From positions 2,356,001 to 2,420,000 of the forward strand of contig OZ251229.1 of assembly GCA_965240325.2 (NCBI GenBank): DNA of 64,000 nt, given 5' to 3'. Below are positions 1-8,611 of this stretch, in pieces. Each line of letters begins with the position of its first letter. Positions within the stretch are counted from its first letter, which is position 1. Below the pieces are notes generated by a model, which saw only the letters and a list, made by a program, of their open reading frames with translations, was not told the origin of the DNA and did not search any database. The translations under genes and the position numbers were made by a program. The DNA comes from Rebecca billardiae RCC1528 (taxonomy: Eukaryota; Haptophyta).

Positions 1-252
1 GCTCAGCCCGTGCCGCTGGCTCGGGCCGCCGCAGCCGTCTTCGAGGCCGACGCGGCGGAGGAGGCGGCGGGCGAGCACGGCGGCGCGGTGGAGCAGGCGC
101 GCACGCGCGGCGGCAGGCGCGACGCGCCGCTCGCCTCGTTCCACCCCGAGCTCCGCTCGGTCTCGGTGTGCGGCTGCCGGCAGCGCAGGCCGGGGCAGCA
201 CTGCGCGGCGCGCGCTCTCGCTCCGTCTGCCGGCACGAGGTGCGCCGGCTGA
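1..252 (+). CDS. Possible 3' end of an upstream gene (partial, unrecognised)
   Basis: The reading frame is open from the first base of the window to a TGA at 250-252 and encodes an Ala/Arg/Glu-rich tail ending in a Cys-containing stretch (VCGCRQRRPGQHC). The base composition is as GC-rich as the real genes in the window. I recognise no domain, and GC-rich DNA is often open by chance, so this is only a candidate C-terminus of a gene starting outside the window. Confidence 0.22.
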   Translation, partial: AQPVPLARAAAAVFEADAAEEAAGEHGGAVEQARTRGGRRDAPLASFHPELRSVSVCGCRQRRPGQHCAARALAPSAGTRCAG

Positions 253-522
253 GTGAGCGACCAGCGGCCCGTCGTCGAGCGCATGGCGCCGCGCGAGCAC
301 GTCAAGCAGACTGTGCGCCCGCACGCGCGCACGCGCTGGCCCGCGCCGCGCGGCGCCTATCGCCCTGCCTGCGCGCGCGCGCCGCCCCGCGGCGGCCGCT
401 TCCCCGCGCGGCGGCCCGCCGGCGACAGTCCTCGGCCCGCCGGCCCGGTGGGCGGTAACTGAGTTGTGGCGGTGGCAGCTCCGAGGCAAACGAACTGTTA
501 CACATGTCCGACTGAGACAGCA

Positions 523-602
523 GCCGACGGAGGGTGCACCGCGGGCCCCTAACTGCGTTGGTTCTACGGAAGGACCGCGGAACGCGGTCATATAATAATA
601 AT
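523..602 (+). repeat. Dispersed repeat family C, copy 1
   Basis: This copy carries the motif GACGGAGGGTGCACC, then a GCGGGCCCC block, then TTCTACGGAA, and ends in the palindrome GACCGCGGAACGCGGTC. The same order of blocks recurs at 3088-3174 (same strand) and 29275-29340 (opposite strand). No coding capacity is evident. The conserved palindromic end suggests a small mobile or structured element. Confidence 0.7.
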
Positions 603-689
603 TTAATATGCCCCTCGCTCCACCCTAGGTGGGACAGGGGGTGCGGGGTGTGACGAGCCCAGGGGCCAGGTTCCCCAGCATCAAGCACT

Positions 690-1200
690 GCATCTGCAGC
701 AGCCCGCCGGCGGGCCGGGCTGCGACATCGACTACCACCTCATCTGCTTCATCGCCCAGAGCGCGCTAGGCGGCGCCCTCACTCTCCGAGCCCCTCTTCT
801 GCAGCTGCGCGCCGCTTGGCCGGCGCGCGGCGACGCGTACTACGACCTCATCCTCATCCAGCCTTTCCAGGCGCCCACGCGGGCGCACGGGGGCGACAGC
901 CGCGGCTGCCGCTTGCCGGAGCTGCTCGCCGCTAGGTCGGCGGGCGGCGACATCGACTACGACCTCACCCTCATCCAAGTGCTCCGGAAGGCGCTCGGCC
1001 GCGGCGGCATCTGCCGTCGCCGCCGCGTGCCCCAGGCCGAGGCGGTGCTCCACCCCGGCCCCGCTCCCGTAGGGGGGCAGGGCTGCGGGTGGCGCACTGT
1101 CTGACCTGGACGGAAGGCGCGGACGCATTTTATGTGTCTGTTGCACTCTGAGCCTGACGCTTGTCCGATGCTGCCACGTCGTTAAATATATTATTACTAG
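690..1200 (+). repeat. Dispersed repeat family A, copy 1 (internally tandem)
   Basis: The stretch contains three diverged internal units, each with a core like GCGACATCGACTACGACCTC, at about 722, 829 and 948. Its second half is repeated with scattered differences at 6165-6590. Both copies end near CCACGTCGT, and the same 3' motif recurs alone at 19038-19060 with TTGCATGCCACGTCGTTAAA. Open frames exist on both strands but show no domain. It is best read as a dispersed, degenerate repeat rather than a gene. Confidence 0.65.
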
Positions 1201-2061
1201 CGCCGCCTACTACTTGATTATTCAATATCGGTCGTATAAAGCGCTGCGTCAGCCCGAGGCCGGGCCGAGGCGGGCCGAGCCACCGAGCCGTGGCGCGTCC
1301 TGACGCGGTGCCCGGACGGCAGTCTGAACAGCCGCCGGTCCGAGGCCGAACACGGAACAGCTCAGATAGATAGATAGATCTAGTTATGGCCCGCGGTGCA
1401 GGGCGGAACGCGCAGCGTGGAGCCCGCTCCGTGGGCCCTAACCACGTTTCAAAAAGATCTTTGATCAAGAAAAAAGGGACGGGGGACGATTTTCAAGGCT
1501 GGAAGAGACCGAGTTTCGAATTTTGAGACCGCAAAGAGACATCGATTAGCGAGAAATGGACGCGCCCACGACTTCAGATAAGCAAAGCGGGAGTGACGCC
1601 CGTCCATAAACTTCACGCCCTTTAGGATCCCTAACGTAACGAACCGTTACACGCGATTTTTTCCAGCCAATGAGATTGCCGCAAGGTCAAGGAGCGACGA
1701 CGACGTATCTAGATAGCCAAGCCGGCACAGCATTACTTGTGTGCTGGGCTGCCGCTTTGGGGGTTCTGATCAATCACCCAGGGCCCGGTCTGGTCATAAA
1801 TGAGCCCGCCGTTTATGACGACCCATTCATGTACATGTATGAACAATGGGTCATTAGACCGCGTCGTATCTTAAAAAACCGCTTCATCACGTTGGACCGC
1901 GTCGTATCAATGCTCGTAAATGAAATTCTATTCTACCGCTTCACGTAGTAACCCTGATGATGATCATAGATTATGGAAGATGCTCGCGTCGAGTCGTCGC
2001 GGCGCCCCCCGTCACACGCGCAAAACAACAGAGCAGTGGGCCCGATCGCACGTGGGGGGCG
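1201..2061. other. Intergenic region, AT-richer, no gene recognised
   Basis: Between repeat A and the USP-like gene there is no supportable coding region. The stretch holds a short AGATAGAT repeat near 1363, a twice-repeated GACCGCGTCGTATC (1858 and 1898) and a near-palindrome around 1830-1860 centred on CATGTACATG. A 92-codon open frame at 1670-1948 shows no recognisable features. Confidence 0.4.
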
Positions 2062-3177
2062 ATGGCAAGCAGCACCTCGACCGGCGACGCCGACCAGGAC
2101 TACGTTCGCCGCGTATTGAACGCGCTGCTCGACTCGAGGACGGTGACGCGGGTGAACAACACCACGTTCCAGAGCACCGCTGCCGCCATCTCCGTCGCCA
2201 GGCACAAGCAGACCATCCCCGGCGCCGCGAGCGAGTACGGCGTGTCAACAAAAGCGATCAAGAAGCTCCTTGGCCAGGTCCGCGAGGTGCTGGCGGCGGA
2301 GGGCGCACTCGGCAGCGGTGGCGCTGCGCGGTTGATCACCGACTTCACCACGCGCCCCGCAGGCCAGCTCCCTCCCTCCTCCTCACCCGGCCCAAAAGCT
2401 GGCAGCCGCTTCGAGGCACTCGCCGCGCTCGACGGGGAAATGCCCGCTGCAGAGCAAGCACAACCACAGCGGGGGCGCCCGGCCGGCTCGCTCAGCCTGC
2501 TGGGCACGCTCAACCTAGGCGTCACGTGCTACCTCGGCTCGCTGCTGGCTGCGCTGCTCGCGTGCCCTTGCATCGTCTCGCTCGCCACATCTGCCGCGGC
2601 GGAGCAGTGCACCAACCCCATCGTGTCCAGCATGCGCTCGCTGGCGCTCGCGCATGTCAACTGCGAGTGGCCCAGCGAGGTGGGGCCGACGCGTAGCTTG
2701 CTCGAGCCGCTCCACGACGCGATCGCGGAGGTCTGTCGGTGGACAACGGCGTTTGGGCAGCAGCAGCAGGACGCGTGCGAGGTGCTGTACAAAATCATGG
2801 AGGCCCTCGGGCTGGCTGCGACGAGGCGTGCTCGTACCTTGGCTTGCTCGAGTGCCTCGGTCAGTTGGCGAGCGAGCAGCCCTCGCAGCAGCAGCGCGTG
2901 CCGACGCCGACAATCTCGCAGCAGCAGCGCGTGCCGACGATCTCAGTCGGCCATGACTTCGACTGTACACAATCGGCGCCGCGCCGGCGGCTGCGATGGG
3001 CCCGCCCGGCCGCGCGGCGGGCGGCGGCGCGCCGCTGGAGTCTACTCGCTGCCGGGCTCGTGGCCGGGCGGGCCCACTCTCAATCGCGACGGAGGGTGCG
3101 ACGGAGGGTGCACCGCCACCGCGGGCCCCGAACTACGTTCGTTCTACGGAAAAGGACCGCGGAACGCGGTCCTATAG
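2062..3177 (+). CDS. Truncated ubiquitin-specific protease (USP/C19 family)
   Basis: USPs are cysteine proteases that remove ubiquitin from proteins. The 371-residue frame from ATG 2062 has a recognisable Cys box, LNLGVTCYLGSLLAALLACP, with the predicted nucleophile Cys156, and about 80 residues later the FGQQQQDACEVL motif, matching the family's QQDAHEFL box. The His box and the rest of the roughly 300-residue catalytic domain are absent. After the QQD box the frame becomes Ser/Arg-rich low complexity and runs into dispersed repeat C, where it stops. An alternative frame at 2739-3188 could continue the protein after a frameshift, but it has no His box either. The most likely reading is a broken gene or pseudogene; a missed intron is possible. 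The upstream in-frame ATG at 1957 lies in AT-rich DNA and is less likely. Confidence 0.5.
   Translation: MASSTSTGDADQDYVRRVLNALLDSRTVTRVNNTTFQSTAAAISVARHKQTIPGAASEYGVSTKAIKKLLGQVREVLAAEGALGSGGAARLITDFTTRPAGQLPPSSSPGPKAGSRFEALAALDGEMPAAEQAQPQRGRPAGSLSLLGTLNLGVTCYLGSLLAALLACPCIVSLATSAAAEQCTNPIVSSMRSLALAHVNCEWPSEVGPTRSLLEPLHDAIAEVCRWTTAFGQQQQDACEVLYKIMEALGLAATRRARTLACSSASVSWRASSPRSSSACRRRQSRSSSACRRSQSAMTSTVHNRRRAGGCDGPARPRGGRRRAAGVYSLPGSWPGGPTLNRDGGCDGGCTATAGPELRSFYGKGPRNAVL
3088..3174 (+). repeat. Dispersed repeat family C, copy 2
   Basis: This copy starts with a doubled GACGGAGGGTG, continues through CACCGCGGGCCCC and TTCTACGGAAAAG, and ends in GACCGCGGAACGCGGTC. It overlaps the 3' end of the truncated USP frame and provides its last codons, which suggests that repeat insertion accompanied truncation of that gene. 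Confidence 0.7.
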
Positions 3178-3445
3178 ATATGATGTAGATATGTATACGT
3201 ACAAGTGCGTAGACTACTACTGATATATGCGATGAGTAAGAGCCTCGCACGCCACCGCGGCTCCGACGGACACATCGCGCGGCGCACGTCACGACCCGCG
3301 TCGTCGGGGTCGTCGTCGCCGTAATCGCGTCAAGGACAACTTGGGCGCCGTCCGCATCTCGACGACGCTGTGCCAGCGGCGCACTCCGAGGATGGATGCG
3401 CCGCCACGCCGCGGGCGGTGTCACTCCGCCTCCGGACGTGCGCGC

Positions 3446-5479
3446 TCACGACGCCGCGTCCATCCGGCGGCGTGCGACCTCTTCGGACGCCTCGTTGAAG
3501 TGCATGTCGAAGCGCGCCTTGTACGCCGCGCGGCCGGTCGCCGACGTGCCCCACGACTTGAACTTGTCCCACTGGCGCGCATCGTCGACCCAGTGCGAGC
3601 GCGGCCGCGCCTTCGCGCGTCGGCCGACACCGACGGGCGTGGGCGCGGGCGGCGCCCGGCTGCCCGCGTGCGAGATCCCGGCGCGCGCCGCCGAGTCGTT
3701 GACGTGCGTCGCAATGTCGGGCAGCTCGGGCATGGGCGGCGGGCGCCCCTGCCCCTTGCGCGGGCGCGAGCCGGGCGGCGGCGGCGCCGTGGCCGCCTTG
3801 CGCGCCGAGCGCACGGCCATGTCGAAGAGCGAGGCGCGCTCCACGGGGGTCGAGAAGCCGTCCTGGCAGATGTAGTAGTTGGCGCGCACGCGCGCGTTTG
3901 TCGCGCCCGGCGGCCGCACCTGCGGCACCGCGCGCGGCCGCTCGCCGATCGGCGGCGCGTTGGGCGGGCGGACGGCGTGCGCGTTCACCATCCGCTTCAC
4001 GAGCGCGCGCTTGTACCCGCGCCACTGCCGCCCGTCGATCAGGCTCGCGATGATCTCCGAGTCGGTCACGTACCTCGACGCGTTCGCGCGGAAGAGCGCC
4101 TCGATCTCGGCGTCGGCCGTGTTCCGAAAGTCGATGGTGTGGATCGAGAAGAGCTTCATGTCGGTGCACGAGACGATGGAGGCGAGCGAGCGGCCGCCGA
4201 CGTGCTCGGAGAGGATCGCGAGCTCGCCGAAGAAGTCGCGCGGGCCGAGGCGGCGCAGCTCGAGCGTGCGCCCCGGCACGGAGAGCGGGTCGGTGTCGGC
4301 GCGCGCCGCTTTCTCCAGGATCCGCTCGGCCGACTGGTCCGCCTGCGCGTCGTCGCCCGGCTCGATCACGCCCGCCGAGATGGCGATCATCCTGTCGTCG
4401 CCCTGCGCGCGCGTGAGCCGGATGGAGTGGTCCTCCGGCACGAGCACGCCCATGTGCGAGGTCGCCTCCGCGCGCATCTCCGCCTCGCGGAACGCGCTCT
4501 CCGGCACGTGCCGCAGCACGCGCGCCTCGCCCGACAGCACAAAGTAGAGCTTGGTGGGCAGCTCGCCCTGCTTGATGAGCACGCTGTCCTTGTGCACCTT
4601 CTCGAGCTGCAGCTTCTCGACGAACGGGCGGAGCGACTTGCGGTCCAGCCCGCGGAGGAGCGGGATCGAGGTGAGGAAGTCCACCTTCTGCCGGAACTGC
4701 TCGTCGAAGGACGAGGCCATCACCGCCGAGAAGGCCGTCTTGGTCACGACGATCACGCTCGCCGGCTCGAGCGCGCGCACCTAAGGCCGCGCGCGGCGCA
4801 AAGGGGGGGGCGGGGGCGGCGGCGCCGAGCGCGGTCAGGCGGGGTGCGCGGACGCCGCGGCCACGCGCGCCACCGCGCGTGCGGGCGGCCGCCTGCGCGC
4901 GCGCACCTCGAGCGGCTTGTGCGCGCGCTCGTCGCGGCGGCCGGCCGCGGCCGCAAAGCTCGCCCACGCCTGCCCCGGGTAGAGATGGCCTGCGACGCGC
5001 CGCCCGTACTGCAGCGCGAGCACGCCCTCGAGGACGATGTAGAAGTGCTCGTCCTCCTCCGGCTCCGTGTGCGTCGTCGGCAGGCGCGCCGACGCGCGCG
5101 CCGTGTACGACGCCGTCAGGCCCGTGTCTGGCAGCGCCTCGCGCGCGGCGGCGGCGATGATGATGAGCTCCGACTTGACAAATGACTCGCGCACGATGCA
5201 GCCGGCGATCGCGAAGCTCGAGATGTCGCTGAGCCGGCTGAACCACTCGAACGCGTTCAGTATGTGCAGCAGCTGGTACTGGTCCGACTCCTTGCGCGTC
5301 GTCGGGTCGGTCGACGTGAGCTTCTTGGCATCCGCGATCTCGGACGCTTGGCCCGGCCACTTGCTCACGGCGAATGTGCGCTCGGTGGCGACCGCGTCGC
5401 GCTCCACGGCGGGGAGCTCATTCACCACCGCGCGCTTGAGCTTGTGCCATTCGGACTCGGTCGTGTCGCCGATCACCAT
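3446..5479 (-). CDS. Tandem cyclic-nucleotide-binding (CNB) domain protein
   Basis: The CDS joins exon 1 (5479-4907) and exon 2 (4780-3446) in phase 0, giving 635 residues. The intron 4781-4906 has a GTGCGC donor and a CCTTAG acceptor. CNB1 spans about residues 78-215 (EHFYIVLEGVL then GHLYPGQAWASF), and the intron falls inside it, which supports the join. CNB2 spans about 228-410 and has LYFVLSGEARVL and a phosphate-binding-cassette-like DFFGELAIL with Glu377 and Arg388. CNB2 has an unusual insertion of about 80 residues (282-362). The C-terminal 220 residues are low-complexity and basic. No kinase, channel or TM segment is present, so it may be a soluble cAMP/cGMP sensor; proteins of this type occur in cilia, but function is not shown here. 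The first ATG after a TAG stop (5479) was chosen. A longer frame in another register covers 3330-5360 and is a shadow. Confidence 0.78.
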
Positions 5480-5694
5480 CGCACCTGCTTCGCGGGGCTC
5501 GACCCCCACCTAAGCAGCCACCATGGGATGGGCCTCGACTTGGATCGATCCAGACGTTACTTCGAGCGCGCCGCCGCCGGCGGCGGCGGCGGCGGCGTCC
5601 AGTGGTGGGCTGGTGGCCTGGATTCCTTTCAATGGGTGGGCCCTAGAAAGTTTTCAATAAAGTTTTCCCGCCTGATGAGCTTACGCGCGCCGGG
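5480..5694. other. Upstream region of the CNB gene
   Basis: The stretch holds the likely promoter of the minus-strand CNB gene. A short GGC run occurs at 5575-5597. No gene was seen. Confidence 0.35.
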
Positions 5695-6145
5695 CGGCAG
5701 CGGCGGCGAGTGCTCCGCCGGCGCGGCGCGCCGGCGCTGCGGGCGCGGATGTGCCCGCAGAGCCAGCGCGTGCGGACGGCCTGTTCCGGGAGAGCATCTG
5801 CCGCCCTCCTGCCCCGCGCACCTTGTGCGAAGCCTCTTTTCGCCGCGGCTCAGGGCAGTGCGCACCGGGCGCGCGCCGCCCTCGAGGCCAGCCCTGCCGC
5901 CGTGCGCAGCGTGGTTGGGAAGGAACGGGCGCTACGTGCCGGGCGAGATGGTGATGCCGTAGTCGCACGCCATGCCGCCCAGTGAACGCCTTGACGAGCG
6001 TGTCGTCGGCCCGTTTGCATGCCTCCTCCGACTTCTCACAAATGCCTTGTGCACCGAGCCTCGCGCGGAGTGACCCTTGTCCGTTGTCGGGACGACGAGA
6101 CGATCACCGAGACACAGAACAGTGCGGGCTACTCTTGCATGAATG
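5695..6145 (+). repeat. Dispersed repeat family B, copy 1 (long)
   Basis: About 450 bp of GC-rich sequence, with anchors such as GCGCGGATGTGC, GCCTCTTTTCGCCGCGGCTC, GGAAGGAACGGGCG and GGGCGAGATG. It matches 58330-58735 on the same strand and 58838-59305 on the opposite strand, and partially 7905-8075 on the opposite strand. The match to the 59-kb copy extends through to ACAGAACAGT and ATGAATGT. No protein domain is visible. It directly abuts repeat A copy 2. Confidence 0.75.
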
Positions 6146-6164
6146 TATATATATATATATATAT

Positions 6165-6590
6165 TGCAGCTGCGCGCCGCTTGGCCGGCGCGCGGCGACG
6201 CGTAGTACGACCTCATCCTCATCCAGGCGCCCACGCGGGCGCCCCGGGGCGACAGCTGCGGCTGTCGCCTCCCGCAGCTGCTCGCCGCTAGGTCGGCGGG
6301 CGGCGACATCGACAACGACCTCACCCTCATCCAAGTGCTCCGGAAGGCGCTCGGCCGCGGCGGCATCTGCCGTCGCCGCCACGTGCCCAAGGCCGAGGCG
6401 GTGCTCCATCCCGGGCCCCGCTCCGCGCCATAGGTGATAGGGGGGTCCCAGGGCTGTGCCGTGTGCGGATGGCGGCACAGTGGCGCACTGCCTGACGGCT
6501 GACCTGGTCGCGGAAGTGGAAGGCGCGGACGCGTTCTATGTGTCTGCTGCTGCACTTAGCCTGACGCCTGCCCGTTGCATACCACGTCGT
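6165..6590 (+). repeat. Dispersed repeat family A, copy 2
   Basis: The copy shows the same succession of blocks as 800-1190, including AGCTGCGCGCCGCTTGGCCG, CAAGTGCTCCGGAAGGCGCT and GGCGCGGACGC, and ends at ACCACGTCGT. It lacks the first internal unit of copy 1. A (TA)n tract precedes it and a (GA)n tract follows it, so both ends border simple repeats. Confidence 0.72.
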
Positions 6591-6599
6591 GAGAGAGAG

Positions 6600-6636
<37 letters not shown>

Positions 6637-6717
6637 GAGAGAGAGAGAGAGAGCTAGACTGCCTAGAGACTCTTGAGTAGAGAGAGAGAGAGAGAGCTAC
6701 TAGAGAGAGAGAGATCT

Positions 6718-6809
<92 letters not shown>

Positions 6810-6820
6810 AGAGAGAGAGG
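6591..6820. repeat. (GA)n microsatellite, interrupted
   Basis: About 230 bp of GA/AG dinucleotide repeat, broken by short CGGA, TCAGA and CTAGACTGCC interruptions and followed by a GTAT/GTATGT run. The Ser/Leu or Arg/Glu frames through it are artefacts. Confidence 0.95.
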
Positions 6821-6889
6821 TATGTATGTGTATGTATGTATATCCCTGTACAGTCGTGCAGAAGTAGTGGGGGCTGGCCAGGGTAGGGC

Positions 6890-7904
6890 TGGAGGCTTCG
6901 GCCGCCAGCCTGATCACCCGGAGCCCGTTATTTATCAATAAGGGGAATTTATTAGTGCGGAACGCCGGGAACGCGACGCTTCGTCCTCGCGCTAATCCGA
7001 TTACAGGCAATCGCGGGCAATAAGAAGTCAGAGATCTCACGGCTAGCCTCGGTTTCTTAGCCGTTCGGTAGCCCGAGCGCCTACGGAGTCTCAGTTTCTT
7101 AGCTAGGTCCGCCCGCCGCGCAGGCGCGGGGGGCGCAGGGGGGCAGAGCCCCCCGCTGACTCTTTAGGCCCGGCCGGCGAGGCCGACGAAAATTTTGGGT
7201 CTTTTTGGAGCAAATCTGGCATGATGTTGCATGGATGCTGCGGTGCACTGGCCAGGAGTCAGTCATCAGGAGAAGTCAGGGACTTGGCCTGTACTCGTAG
7301 TCGGGCCGCGCGCCGCGTCCCCGACGGCCCGACTGCGCCTCGCCCCTCGGCGGACCACTCGTCAGCCGGGACGACGTAGTCCCGGTTTCTTAGTGTGACT
7401 ATGCGTATAGCGAACCAGCCAATCGCTAGCCTCAGTTTCTAGGCCAGATCCGCAGATAGCAAGCCCCAGTTTCTTAACGTGACAGCTCCTAGTATTGCCC
7501 GCGATTGCCTGTACTGTACTGTAATCCTCTAGTCATATCATCTTCTGAGTCGAGCACGTTGTCAGCCTCAGGGACAGCCTGGGCGGCTCGGGACTGCGGT
7601 CTGTCTCACTGTCTGAGACTGAGTGTCTGTCACACTGCGGGTTATTAATGGAATTCCGATCGGTTCTGAGTTTACTATGAGTAAATCAGAAGAGACGCAC
7701 ACAGCTCAGGCAGGCGTGAGATTGACGCCCGCCAACTGTCACCGCCCATGTCAAAGCCGTCGCCGATGGTAGCGCCGTCGGATGATTCGTTCAGCCGTCC
7801 GCCTGCGAGGCCTGGATGAGCGGGCCGCGGCCGCCTCGCGAGTCGCGGCCGGCAGCCAGCGCCCGCCGTCTACTCAAAAATGCCGCACAATTAAACACTG
7901 TTCA
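6890..7904. other. Gene-free stretch with a recurrent CTCAGTTTCTTAG motif
   Basis: No coding region is supportable here. The 13-base motif CTCAGTTTCTTAG or a close variant recurs at 7048, 7090, 7381, 7431 and 7465, several times preceded by GCTAGC and followed by GCC. A GC-rich block with GGGGGGCAGAGCCCCCC symmetry lies near 7130-7165. Confidence 0.5.
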
Positions 7905-8075
7905 ACTCACGTGATGGATGAGCACTCGTCAACAGCTGTGCGGATCCGTTATCGTGCCCTGTCGTAGCGTCGTGGGGCGGGCGGGCGGCATGGCGTGCGC
8001 CTATGACGTCGCCATCTTCGCGCGGCACCCGTTCCTTCCCGACCACGCGCGTGCGCACGCGCGAGGTCGGTTGCG
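7905..8075 (-). repeat. Dispersed repeat family B, partial copy 2
   Basis: The reverse complement matches the 3' part of the 58.3-58.7 kb copy: GGTCGGGAAGGAACGGG, CGCACGCCATGCCGCC, and GATAACGGATCCGCACAGCT followed by GTTGACGAG. Only about 170 bp remain, so it is a truncated copy. Confidence 0.72.
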
Positions 8076-8611
8076 AGCGGCAAGATTCTGATATGTTATC
8101 AATAACCAATAAATTCGGACGAAATTTACCGGCCGACAGCTGACCCAACTACCCCTATCCGAGCCTAAACAGCTCTTGAACAGGTATAATCAAGCATGAT
8201 GAGCAAGTCGGATTCGCACGACGCCAACCTGCCGCCTGGTGTTCATTAGCGTCGTCTAATACGCGTCGTTTTTCCAAAAGGATCTAAGTAAATGCATATG
8301 AGAGTAATTAGTGTTTGATACGACGCGAGGGGCCGAGGTTATGTCGAATGCCCGTTCAGATGATATATCTGAACCTCCAGAATATGGCGAGATATCGACA
8401 TCTCCTCATAATCTCTCTGAACATCTAGAACGCGGTACTACTGATTACTATGACCAAATTCCTTGATGAAGATTAACCAAGATTCCCCGCGCAACCAAGG
8501 GTTGCCGTTCGTCAATGGCTGGTTAGGAGTCGGAGCCACGTCGAACCACGGCGCGCGGGGCTTTTTTGCCTTTTCCGAACAGGAGCACTGGTTGCGAAGG
8601 CGGGGTGCCAC

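Noticed and set aside
3330-5360. 676-codon minus-strand frame and 614-codon plus-strand frame over the CNB gene
   Set aside because: Both are in other registers of a gene whose true frame shows two CNB domains joined across a clean phase-0 intron.
6663-7040. Leu-Ser repeat protein across the GA tract
   Set aside because: Translation of a microsatellite; six-frame artefact.
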